From positions 40,240 to 104,239 of the forward strand of contig JACKLL010000012.1 in assembly GCA_024235935.1 (NCBI GenBank): a stretch of 64,000 bases of DNA. The letters run 5' to 3'. The notes under the pieces were generated by a model, which saw nothing but the letters and a program-made list of their open reading frames with translations, did not search any database and was not told where the DNA came from. A program made the translations under genes and the position numbers. How positions within the stretch are numbered: position 1 is the first letter of the stretch; each line of letters begins with the position of its first letter. Shown piece after piece: positions 16,021-24,025 of this stretch. This stretch comes from Rhodoferax sp. (GTDB lineage: Bacteria; Pseudomonadota; Gammaproteobacteria; Burkholderiales; Burkholderiaceae_C).

Positions 16021-17553
16021 TCAGTCGCCGATGCCGTACTTGCGCAACCGGGTCGCGATCGCCGAATGCGAGGTGCGCAGGCGCTGCGCCAGCTTGCGGG
16101 TCGAGGGGTATTGCGGATAGAGCTGCTGCAACAGCGACTTCTCCAGGCCTGCGACCGCCTCGTCCAGGCTGCCGACCGCGTCGGCCCGCACACCCACGGT
16201 GGCCACGTCGACCTGGGCCAGCTCCAGGTCGGCCGCGTCGATGACCGGGACCTCGCTCAAGGTCGCGGCCCGGAACACCACGTTCTGCAACTGGCGCACA
16301 TTGCCCAGCCAGGGATTGCCCAGCAGCGCTGCGGCGGCCGCCTTGCTCAGCCGTGCCGGCGCGCGGCCGGTCTGGGCGCAGGCGCGTTCCAGGAACACCT
16401 GGGCCAGCGGCAGGATGTCTTCGGTGCGCTCGCGCAGTGGCGGCAGGTTCAGCTGCAGCACGTCGAGGCGGAACAGCAGGTCCTGGCGGAAGCTGCCGGC
16501 CGCCACCATGTCTTCCAGCGCACGGTGCGTGGCGCTGATGATGCGTACGTCGGCATGTTGTTCGCGGTCGCCGCCGACACGGCGAAAGCTGCCGTCGTTC
16601 AGAAAGCGCAGCAGCTTGGCCTGCAGATAGGGCGACATCTCGCCGACCTCGTCCAGAAACAGCGTGCCGCCATCGGTCAGCTCCAGCAGACCCGGACGTC
16701 CGCCGCGCAAGGCGCCGGTGAAGGCACCGGGGGCATAACCGAACAGTTCGCTCTCGGCCAGGCTCTCGGGCAGCGCTGCGCAGTTGAGCGCGAAGAAAGG
16801 CTGCTCGCGGCGCCGGCTGCCGGTGTGGCAGGCATGGGCCACCAGCTCCTTTCCGGTGCCGGTTTCTCCGCGGATCAGTAGCGGCGCGTCGACCTGCGCC
16901 ATGCGCGCGGCCCGCTGCTTCAGCGCGCGGATCGCCGGCGACTGGCCCAGGATGGTTTCGAAGCCGCCGGCGCCGTAGTTCTGCAGCGCGCTGAGCCGCT
17001 CGCCCAGCCGGTGCGGCGCATGCAGCGTGATGACCGCTCCCGCGACCTCGCCGCTGGCCTCGTGCAGTGCCACCGTCTCCATCAGAAAGCGTTGCCCGCC
17101 CATCTGCACCTCGCTCGACGGCAGGTGGTAGGCCTTGGCGATCAGCGACTGCACCAGCGGGGCGTCATCGATCAGGGCCTGCAGCGGCATGCCGATCAGG
17201 GCCGGTTCGTCCATGCCGGTGGCACTGACCGCGGCGGCGTTGGCAACCACCACCACGGCGCGGGCGTCGACCGCCAGCACCGGGTCGGCCAGGGATGCGA
17301 GCAAGGCATCGAGGTACAGGCGGCGACGGGCGCCCGGCAGGATCTCCAGCGGACCCACCGCCAAAACGCCGGCCACCGCCAGCAGGTCTTCGCGCAGCCG
17401 GTCCAGGTCGCGCGCGCCGAGCTCGGGCGCCTCGATGTAGACATGGGGGGGTTCGACCTCGACGGCGGTGACGTTCAGCGCCCGTACCGCGAGTGCGGCC
17501 AGGATTTCCTGGGCAATACCGACCCGGTCGGTGAAGTGGACATCGATGCGCAT
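16021..17553 (-). CDS. Sigma-54-dependent activator of TyrR/PhhR type
   Basis: The protein has 510 residues: an N-terminal ACT-like domain (MRIDVHFTDRVGIAQEIL, 1-70), a PAS domain (about 80-185), a central AAA+ domain with Walker A GETGTGK (229-235), an intact GAFTGA loop (276-281) and DEVGEM, then a C-terminal Fis-type HTH (SHSAIATRLRKYG). This is the TyrR/PhhR layout; the intact GAFTGA means it can work with sigma-54, unlike E. coli TyrR. The start at 17553 matches the family N-terminus. It diverges from dadA, which has a -24/-12 promoter, so amino-acid-responsive control of dadA is likely. Confidence 0.9.
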   Translation of the reverse strand: MRIDVHFTDRVGIAQEILAALAVRALNVTAVEVEPPHVYIEAPELGARDLDRLREDLLAVAGVLAVGPLEILPGARRRLYLDALLASLADPVLAVDARAVVVVANAAAVSATGMDEPALIGMPLQALIDDAPLVQSLIAKAYHLPSSEVQMGGQRFLMETVALHEASGEVAGAVITLHAPHRLGERLSALQNYGAGGFETILGQSPAIRALKQRAARMAQVDAPLLIRGETGTGKELVAHACHTGSRRREQPFFALNCAALPESLAESELFGYAPGAFTGALRGGRPGLLELTDGGTLFLDEVGEMSPYLQAKLLRFLNDGSFRRVGGDREQHADVRIISATHRALEDMVAAGSFRQDLLFRLDVLQLNLPPLRERTEDILPLAQVFLERACAQTGRAPARLSKAAAAALLGNPWLGNVRQLQNVVFRAATLSEVPVIDAADLELAQVDVATVGVRADAVGSLDEAVAGLEKSLLQQLYPQYPSTRKLAQRLRTSHSAIATRLRKYGIGD

Positions 17554-17737
17554 TTTTTGTCTCGATTTTGATCCATCGTACCGATTTCCATACGGTTGAT
17601 GCAAGTGATTGTTTTTGTTGTCATTGCTTTGTCGAAGCGGATACTCGGGACGCCATCTGTATCGAATTCGGTACGCACCGTTCACGATCCTTGCCGGTGA
17701 ACGCGTGTAAGTCCTTGATTCCATGGGTGCCGTGCAT

Positions 17738-17754
17738 CTGGCACGCGTGTTGCA
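17738..17754 (+). promoter_or_regulatory. Sigma-54 promoter of dadA
   Basis: CTGGCACGCGTGTTGCA matches the -24/-12 consensus (YTGGCACG-N4-TTGCW). GG is at 17740-17741, GC at 17752-17753, with the required ten bases between. The start of transcription would be near 17765, 45 bases before the dadA ATG. The sigma-54 activator gene facing dadA is the obvious partner. Confidence 0.85.
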
Positions 17755-17809
17755 GTGCAATGACAGCCCGTCCCGATGTCGGGGTGTCGGGCCTTCAAGG
17801 AGCCAGGTC

Positions 17810-19063
17810 ATGCGTGTCGTCGTGTTGGGCAGTGGTGTCATCGGAACATCGGTGGCGTATTACCTGGCCAAGTCCGGCCATGAGGTCGAGGTGATCGATC
17901 GCCAGAGTGGCCCGGCACTGGAGACCAGCTTTGCCAATGCCGGGGAAGTCTCGCCAGGCTATTCCGCACCCTGGGCCGGTCCGGGCGTGCCGATCAAGGC
18001 CATCCAGTGGCTGCTGATGCACCACAGCCCGCTGGTCATCAAACCGATGCTCGATCCGGCGATGTGGCGCTGGGGCCTGTCCATGCTGCGCAACTGTACC
18101 GAGGCGCGTTACCGCGTCAACAAGGGCCGCATGGTGCGTCTGGCTGAATACAGCCGCGACTGCCTGATGGAATTGCGCGCCGAAACCGGCATCGACTACG
18201 ACCAGCGCGAGCAGGGCACGCTGCAGCTGTTTCGCACCCAGAAGCAGCTCGACGGAACGGCCAAGGACATCGAGATCCTCAAGGAATACGGCGTGCCCTA
18301 CCAGCTGCTTGACCGCGCCGGTTACCTCACCTATGAGCCGGCACTGGTCGACGTCAAGCACAAGTTCATCGGTGCCTTGCGCCTGCCGGGCGACGAGACC
18401 GGCGACTGCTTCAAGTTCACCAACGCGCTGGCCGACAAGGCCCGGGCCCTGGGCGTGAAGTTCCGCTTCGGCGAGGACATCCAGGCGCTGGAGCGCAAAG
18501 GGGGTCGCGTCAGCGGCGTGCGCACCGACAAGGGCATGGTCACCGCCGACAGATATGTGCTGGCCCTGGGCAGCTATTCCACCCGCATGCTGGCGCCGCT
18601 GGGCATCCGGGTTCCGGTGTATCCGGTCAAGGGTTTCTCGATCACGGTGCCGATCCGCAACGCGGCCAAGTCGCCCGAGTCGACCATCATGGACGAGACC
18701 CACAAGGTGGCGGTCACGCGGCTCGGTGACCGGATCCGCGTCGGTGGCACGGCGCAGCTGTCGGGCTTCGACCTGCAACTGGACCAGGGCCGCCGCGACA
18801 CGCTGGAGTTCGTCGTGCAGGACCTGTTCCCCGAAGGCGGCGATGTCGCGAAGGCCGAGTTCTGGACCGGCCTGCGCCCGATGACGCCGGACGGCACGCC
18901 GATCATCGGCGCAACCCGCTACGACAACCTGATGCTCAGCACCGGCCACGGCACGCTGGGCTGGACCATGGCAGCCGGCACCGGTCGCGTGATGGCCGAC
19001 CTGGTCAGCGGCCGCACGCCGGAGATCGACATGGAAGGGTTGACGGTCGCGCGCTACGGCTGA
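17810..19063 (+). CDS. dadA: D-amino acid dehydrogenase, DadA
   Basis: The 417-residue FAD-dependent enzyme oxidises D-amino acids (mainly D-alanine) to 2-oxo acids, passing electrons to the membrane quinone pool. The N-terminus VVVLGSGVIGTSVAYYLAKSGHEVEVIDRQ is the FAD-binding Rossmann motif; the C-terminal GHGTLGWTMAAGTGRVMADL is typical of DadA. ATG 17810 follows AAGGAG by seven bases; the upstream open frame was rejected. No alanine racemase gene is adjacent, but one lies at 55302. Control by the divergent TyrR/PhhR-like activator through the sigma-54 promoter is strongly suggested. Confidence 0.92.
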   Translation: MRVVVLGSGVIGTSVAYYLAKSGHEVEVIDRQSGPALETSFANAGEVSPGYSAPWAGPGVPIKAIQWLLMHHSPLVIKPMLDPAMWRWGLSMLRNCTEARYRVNKGRMVRLAEYSRDCLMELRAETGIDYDQREQGTLQLFRTQKQLDGTAKDIEILKEYGVPYQLLDRAGYLTYEPALVDVKHKFIGALRLPGDETGDCFKFTNALADKARALGVKFRFGEDIQALERKGGRVSGVRTDKGMVTADRYVLALGSYSTRMLAPLGIRVPVYPVKGFSITVPIRNAAKSPESTIMDETHKVAVTRLGDRIRVGGTAQLSGFDLQLDQGRRDTLEFVVQDLFPEGGDVAKAEFWTGLRPMTPDGTPIIGATRYDNLMLSTGHGTLGWTMAAGTGRVMADLVSGRTPEIDMEGLTVARYG

Positions 19064-19124
19064 GCGCGTCCCCGGCGGCGGTGCTGACGTGGCGGGTTCC
19101 CGGTGGCCTGGTCGAGGCCGCGCC

Positions 19125-19154
19125 TTGACACGGCCAGGTATTTTTCAATAGGCT
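19125..19154 (+). promoter_or_regulatory. Candidate sigma-70 promoter for the 80-residue protein gene
   Basis: TTGACA (19125-19130) is a perfect -35, followed after 18 bases by a weak TAGGCT (19149-19154). The start codon of the small gene is 33 bases further. A T-rich run (19139-19145) after an imperfect stem could instead end the dadA transcript. Confidence 0.35.
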
Positions 19155-19187
19155 TGTGTCACTTCCACCTTGTCAGAGGAGGCAATC

Positions 19188-19430
19188 ATGGACCGCCAAT
19201 TTCATTTGCTCGAATCCTTCCACGCCCGCGGCAGCGACGGTGCGCGCTACAAGGTTTGCGCGTATGAGCACCTGCGCCGTGACCAGAGCATTCTGGATGG
19301 AATGGAACACTGGCTGCCGACCGGTACGTCGGAATATCGGCTCGCCAGCGGCGAACTCGTCAATCCGCGATCGGATGGCAGTCTGGAGATCGTGCCGACC
19401 GGCATCAGCCTGCAGCGGGTTGCAGCCTGA
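19188..19430 (+). CDS. Small hypothetical protein, 80 residues
   Basis: I do not recognise this protein. The ATG at 19188 follows a strong AGAGGAGG site by seven bases, and a candidate promoter lies upstream, so it is probably expressed. The sequence (MDRQFHLLESFHARGSDG, then YRLASGELVNPRSDGSLEI) is soluble, without signal peptide or membrane segment, and with a single Cys. The beta-strand-like, charged make-up suggests a compact cytoplasmic fold. It stands alone between dadA and the convergent Bug gene. Confidence 0.7.
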   Translation: MDRQFHLLESFHARGSDGARYKVCAYEHLRRDQSILDGMEHWLPTGTSEYRLASGELVNPRSDGSLEIVPTGISLQRVAA

Positions 19431-19568
19431 ATAGAGCGCGCGGATGGTCTGCCGGCGGGCAGGTCGGCGCGCGGGCGTACCGGCTTCGCGGCTGATGACC
19501 GGGGCACCCCTGCGTCAGACGCATGACGCGAGGTGCCCGTTCGCGGCTTTGCCGTGTCTGCCGGCTGC

Positions 19569-20546
19569 TCAGTCTTCCGCCTTGTACCCGGTGCTCTTGA
19601 CCACCGCCGCCCAGCGCGCCGTCTCGACCTGAAGCCGCTTGCTGATGGCGGCAGGCTCCATCACCAGCGGATCGAACTCGGCCTTTTCCAGCGCCTGCGT
19701 CACGTCCTTGCTGCGCACGGCGGTCGACAGCGCGCTGGCCAGCTCCTTTTGCAGTGCCGGGGGTGTCTGGGCCTTGGCCACGAACACGAACATCTCGCTC
19801 ATCGTCAGGTCGGGGAAACCCTGCTCCTTGAAGGTCGGTATTTCCGGCAGGGCCGCCATGCGCGTATCGCCCGAGAAACCCAGGATGCGCAGCTTGCCAC
19901 CCTTGTATTGCTGCAGCAGGTTGGGCAAGGTCGTGAACAGTGCCGGCAGGTTGCCGCCGATCACGTCGACCATGGCCGGAGCGCCGCCGCGGTAGGGAAT
20001 GTGGGTCAATTCCACCTGTGCGTCCCGGGCCAGTTGCACGCCGAGAAAGTGCATGCCGGTGCCGGCGCCGGGAGTTCCGAACGAGGCCTTGCCGGGGTTG
20101 GCCTTGGCCCAGGTCAGGAATTCCTTCAGCGTCTTGGCCGGTGTGCCGGGGCCGGCGGCCAGGCCGAACTGGAACTCGCATGCAGTGGCCAGCGGCACCA
20201 GGTCCTTCAGCGCGTCGTATCGCAGCTTGCTGTAGATGTGCGGGTAGATCGTCAGGTTGCCGCCCGGCGTGAGCATGATGGTCTGCCCGTCGGCCGGCGC
20301 CGCCATCAGCGCATCGGTCGCCAGCCGTCCGCCAGCCCCGGTCTTGTTGTCGATGATGACGGTGTAGCCGGCCGTGCGCAGCGTCTCGGTCATGGCCCGC
20401 GCCACTGCGTCGACGGCACCCCCTGCGGGGTAGCCGATCAGGATCGTCAGCTTCTTGCCGGTCTGCGCCATCGACGGCAGCGGGGCGATAGCTGCCAGCG
20501 CTGCAGCGCCCAGCAGCAAGGTGGACTGGCGACGTGTCAATGCCAT
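19569..20546 (-). CDS. Bug/TctC-type substrate-binding protein
   Basis: This is a 325-residue exported binding protein. The N-terminus MALTRRQSTLLLGAAALAA is a signal peptide ending near SMAQT. The mature part opens with LTILIGYPAGGAVDAVARAM and contains IIDNKTGAGGRLATDAL, the Bug signatures. It stands alone without TctA/TctB genes or catabolic neighbours on its strand and faces a Crp-type regulator 89 bases away, which probably controls it. The ligand is unknown; Bug proteins mostly bind mono-, di- or tricarboxylates and related amides. Confidence 0.9.
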   Translation of the reverse strand: MALTRRQSTLLLGAAALAAIAPLPSMAQTGKKLTILIGYPAGGAVDAVARAMTETLRTAGYTVIIDNKTGAGGRLATDALMAAPADGQTIMLTPGGNLTIYPHIYSKLRYDALKDLVPLATACEFQFGLAAGPGTPAKTLKEFLTWAKANPGKASFGTPGAGTGMHFLGVQLARDAQVELTHIPYRGGAPAMVDVIGGNLPALFTTLPNLLQQYKGGKLRILGFSGDTRMAALPEIPTFKEQGFPDLTMSEMFVFVAKAQTPPALQKELASALSTAVRSKDVTQALEKAEFDPLVMEPAAISKRLQVETARWAAVVKSTGYKAED

Positions 20547-20635
20547 GGGGTGCTCCTCGAGTATGTTGAAATGCGGTCAGACCGGATTGTTCGGGTGGGC
20601 ACCGCCCGCATCAGTTACTGCAGGAACACAAGCCC

Positions 20636-21319
20636 GTGACAAGGGAAAACCCTGATCTTCGTGACAGCAGAGCCCTCAACAAGGCCATGGTGACGGCACT
20701 GGCAGGCGTGCTCGACCTGGATGCCTATGCCTTGCACCGGCCGGCCGCCGGCCAGATGCTGTCCCGTGCCGGCGCCCTGGCGAAGCAACTGCCCCTGGTG
20801 GTTGCGGGAAGCATCGACGCGGTCCTGCATGTGGGCAGTCAGGGCAACCTGGTGATTCCGATTTCGTTCGAGTCTGGCGAGCTGGCCATGGTCTCGACGC
20901 TTTTCTCCGACAAACCCGGCCATGCGGACCTGGTGGCCGGTCCGGGCGTGGCGCTGCGCTGGATTCCGGTGCCGGATATCGAGCGGTGCCTGCTGCAGCA
21001 CCGGGAACTGCTGGTCTTGCTGGTGCGCTTTCTGGCCCAGCGCCTGCGCGAAGTGCAATCGCGGGAACGGGGCTGGCTCGAACGCGGTGTGCCCGAGCGG
21101 GTCTGCGTGGCGATCGCGCGCGCGATGCACAACGTCCCGGCGCGCGAAGACGGCCGGCACTGGCTGGAAACCACCCACGAGCATCTGGCGGCCCGCAGCG
21201 GTGTCAGCCGGCCCAAGCTGTCGATGGAGCTCAAGCGGCTTGAAAAGGATGGCCATTTGCGCCTGCACCGCGGCGCGATCGAGATCCTGCGACCTGGGAA
21301 ATTCGACGCTCAGGGCTGA
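20636..21319 (+). CDS. Crp/Fnr family transcriptional regulator
   Basis: The 227-residue protein has an N-terminal cyclic-nucleotide-type beta-barrel (about 20-115, without the cAMP-binding phosphate cassette) and a C-terminal Crp-type winged helix (TTHEHLAARSGVSRPKLSMELKRLEKDG, about 178-206). It lacks the N-terminal cysteines of FNR, so it is not an oxygen sensor of that kind. GTG 20636 is the chosen start, with AGGAA about ten bases upstream; ATG 20687 is an alternative. It diverges from the orphan Bug gene, its likely target; the signal is unknown. Confidence 0.8.
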   Translation: MTRENPDLRDSRALNKAMVTALAGVLDLDAYALHRPAAGQMLSRAGALAKQLPLVVAGSIDAVLHVGSQGNLVIPISFESGELAMVSTLFSDKPGHADLVAGPGVALRWIPVPDIERCLLQHRELLVLLVRFLAQRLREVQSRERGWLERGVPERVCVAIARAMHNVPAREDGRHWLETTHEHLAARSGVSRPKLSMELKRLEKDGHLRLHRGAIEILRPGKFDAQG

Positions 21320-21345
21320 GGCGATACAGCCCAGCGCGCCGGGCC

Positions 21346-23364
21346 TCAGTCGCGCGGGAGCGGCCGGCCGGATGGCGCTGCCTTGGCGTTGCGCGTGTCC
21401 GGCAGGTGTTCCTGCAGACTTGCCAGTGGCGCCGGAACATGCCACAGGAAGCCTTGTCCATAGTCGACGCCGAAGCCGCGCAGCATCTCGGCAACCTCCT
21501 CGGTCTCGATGCCTTCGGCGACGGTCCGTTTGCCGGTGGCGCGTGCGACCTCGCAGATCGCGCGCACGGTTGCCTGGTCATACGCGTCGCTGCCGAGCTG
21601 GCGCATGAACTGGCCGTCGATCTTGAGGTAGTCCACCGGCAGGTTCTTGAGGTAGGTGAACGAGGACATGCCACTGCCGAAATCATCGAGCAGCACGCGC
21701 GCGCCGAGCTTGCGCAGCGCGTCGAAGAATGTGATGGACTGCTGCAGGTTGGTGATCGCCGAGGTCTCGGTCACCTCGAAGCACAGGCCGCGCGCGTCGA
21801 AACCGGGCCGTTGCAGCTGCTCGGTCATGAAGCGCTGGAACTCCGGGTCACTGACCGACTGTCCCGAAAGATTGACCGACAGGTAGTCGACACCATCGAG
21901 CCGGCCAGAGGCTTCGGACAACCAGTCGAATACCGCGCCCACGACCCAGCGATCGATGCGCGTGACCAGTGCATAGCGTTCGGCCACCGTCATGAAGGCA
22001 CCCGGCTCGATCAGCTTGCCATCCTCGAACATGCGCAGCAGGATTTCGCCGCGCAGGCGCATGTCGGGTTGCGCGTGCAGGGGAACGATGCGTTGCCAGT
22101 ACAGGCGCATGCGGCCCTCGTCCAGGGCGTCGTGCAGGCGGCGGACCCAACTGGTGACGCCACGCTGGGTTTGCACGCCCAGGTCGGAGTCGAGGTAGAC
22201 GTAGACCCGGTTGCGTCCCGCTTCCTTGGCGATGTAGCAGGCCGAATCTGCCGCCTGCATCACCGCAGAGACGGAGTGCCAGCGCTCGCCCAGCATCACC
22301 AGTCCGATGCTTGCGCCGATACGGAAGCTCTGGCCCGAATGCAGGAAGCGGTAGTTGTCGATGCCCAGGCAAATTTTTTCCGCCAGTTGCCGGGCGCTGG
22401 TCGGATTGCAGGTATCGAGAATGATCGCGAACTCGTCGCCACCGATACGTGCCACCGTGTCGGTGGCACGCACCGCGTGCCGGATCAGGTCGGCCACTAC
22501 GCGCAAAAGCTGGTCGCCACCGCTGTGGCCGCAACTGTCGTTGACGAACTTGAACCGGTCCAGGTCGATGAACAGCACGGCGTGCTTGTCGCGCGTGGCG
22601 GGTGGCGCCTCGAGCGTGCTGCCCAGCAGGCGTTCGAACGCATCGCGATTGGCCAGGCCGGTCAGCGAGTCGTGGGCGGCACGGTGGCTGAGCTCGCCAT
22701 GCAGCTGCTCCAAAGCCAGGTTGCGCTGCACGGCGATGCGTTTCTGGCGCAGTGCCAATATGGCAAACGCAGATGCGACCAGCAGCAAGGCCAGACAGAT
22801 CGCCCAGGCGGTGTGCACCTGTGTCCGCACCGCCAGCAGGTAGTCGCTGTTGACCTTGTGGCGGGCGTGGTTGCTGCTCAGCAGAACGGCCTGGATCGGA
22901 CTGGCAATGGCGTCGACCTCCGCACGCAAGCGGCGCAATGTCGCATCGTCATAGACGGGGGGCAAGCCGTCGGACCCGAAGTACGGTTCGGCCTCGACCG
23001 AGAACCGGTTCAGCGCCGCCAGCAGCCGGTGGTGGCCTGGCAGCTCGCCGATCAGGCGCTGGCTGAAGCCGTCGCGGATGATCTCGAAGCGGCTGACATA
23101 GATGCCGTAGCGCAGCGCCAGACGGGACATCGCATCGCCCTTTCCGCCATCGCGCAGGACCGCATCGATTTCGGAGCGCAGCTTGAGCTGTTCCACCTGC
23201 AGCTGGAAGATGTCCCACTCGCCCATGGTCCGGCCGTCGCTGACGGTTTCCTCGATGGCCTGCAGCTGCGCGTGCTGCAAGGCCATCATGCCGGCGAGCA
23301 GCATCAGCGCCACCACCGCCAGCGTGACCAGCACATAGTCGATCTGACGTCGGGTCGCAAACAT
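21346..23364 (-). CDS. Membrane GGDEF-EAL protein (c-di-GMP metabolism)
   Basis: The 672-residue protein has membrane segments at about 9-29 and 185-205 enclosing a periplasmic sensor domain of roughly 155 residues, then GGDEF (308-312, with RxxD inhibitory site RATD just before) and an EAL domain whose signature reads EIL (440-442). The other EAL-domain residues look intact: NLSGQS, EVTET, DDFGSG, KIDGQF, EGIET. Both cyclase and phosphodiesterase activity are possible. It follows by 26 bases a small secreted molybdopterin-fold protein that may be its periplasmic partner (inference). Confidence 0.92.
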   Translation of the reverse strand: MFATRRQIDYVLVTLAVVALMLLAGMMALQHAQLQAIEETVSDGRTMGEWDIFQLQVEQLKLRSEIDAVLRDGGKGDAMSRLALRYGIYVSRFEIIRDGFSQRLIGELPGHHRLLAALNRFSVEAEPYFGSDGLPPVYDDATLRRLRAEVDAIASPIQAVLLSSNHARHKVNSDYLLAVRTQVHTAWAICLALLLVASAFAILALRQKRIAVQRNLALEQLHGELSHRAAHDSLTGLANRDAFERLLGSTLEAPPATRDKHAVLFIDLDRFKFVNDSCGHSGGDQLLRVVADLIRHAVRATDTVARIGGDEFAIILDTCNPTSARQLAEKICLGIDNYRFLHSGQSFRIGASIGLVMLGERWHSVSAVMQAADSACYIAKEAGRNRVYVYLDSDLGVQTQRGVTSWVRRLHDALDEGRMRLYWQRIVPLHAQPDMRLRGEILLRMFEDGKLIEPGAFMTVAERYALVTRIDRWVVGAVFDWLSEASGRLDGVDYLSVNLSGQSVSDPEFQRFMTEQLQRPGFDARGLCFEVTETSAITNLQQSITFFDALRKLGARVLLDDFGSGMSSFTYLKNLPVDYLKIDGQFMRQLGSDAYDQATVRAICEVARATGKRTVAEGIETEEVAEMLRGFGVDYGQGFLWHVPAPLASLQEHLPDTRNAKAAPSGRPLPRD

Positions 23365-23390
23365 GGGATGCTCTGGCTGGCGCGCAGCAG

Positions 23391-23933
23391 CTATCGCACG
23401 GTGACGCGGGTGACCTGCCAGATCGAGCGGCCATAGAACTGGTCCATCCGGGTTTCCGGCTTCTGGTCGAACGGATAGATCAGGAACAGCGGACCCTTGT
23501 CACGCACACCCAGCACCTTGCCGTCGATGCGCCGCGCCAGAATCGGTTCGTAACGCTCGGCGTCGCTGAAGGGAACGTCCACCGCATAGTCGTTCAGCGC
23601 CACCATGTGCAGCGTCTGCCCCGTGGCCCCCACCGCCTCCAGCACGGTTTTCAGGCGTGGGCCGCGAAAGGTCATCGGCTCCTTGAACCAGGGTGACCAG
23701 GTGCGGAACTCATGTGCCGGCAGGCTGTCGATCATCGCGGCGTCGAATGCGGCATCGTCGCCAAGGTTGTGGCGGGTGATCTGGCCCGAGACCGTGAGTA
23801 GCACGGGCTGTGTGGGTGCACGCAGCGCCGCGTTCTTGCCGGGTGGCGCAAGCGGTGGCGATTGGCCCCAGGCGAGCGACGACAACGAAACGCAAATGGC
23901 AAGCAATGCCGTTCGGCGAGCAGGATGCGGCAT
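23391..23933 (-). CDS. Secreted molybdopterin-fold protein lacking the cofactor cysteine
   Basis: The 180-residue protein has a signal peptide (MPHPARRTALLAICVSLSSLAWG) and a domain resembling the oxidoreductase molybdopterin-binding fold (LLTVSGQI, PMTFRGPRLKTVLEAVG, HMVALNDYAVDVPFSDAERY, LFLIYPFD). The only cysteine is in the signal peptide, so the molybdenum-ligating Cys of sulfite-oxidase enzymes is absent and catalysis is unlikely. The position directly upstream of a membrane GGDEF-EAL gene (26 bases) suggests a periplasmic ligand-sensing partner. ATG 23933 was chosen over a longer open frame because it places the signal peptide at the start. Confidence 0.75.
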   Translation of the reverse strand: MPHPARRTALLAICVSLSSLAWGQSPPLAPPGKNAALRAPTQPVLLTVSGQITRHNLGDDAAFDAAMIDSLPAHEFRTWSPWFKEPMTFRGPRLKTVLEAVGATGQTLHMVALNDYAVDVPFSDAERYEPILARRIDGKVLGVRDKGPLFLIYPFDQKPETRMDQFYGRSIWQVTRVTVR

Positions 23934-24025
23934 CGGATTCCTCTCGTGGTTCTTGCCTGCAGCGATTGTATGGCGCTGCCTGCGGCGCCACTTGCAGGCG
24001 ATGGCCTGTGGCCGACGATCCGCCA

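Noticed and set aside
20636..21319. Crp-type regulator as the FNR/ANR protein acting on the box at 37425
   Set aside because: It lacks the N-terminal cysteine cluster needed for an Fe-S oxygen sensor.
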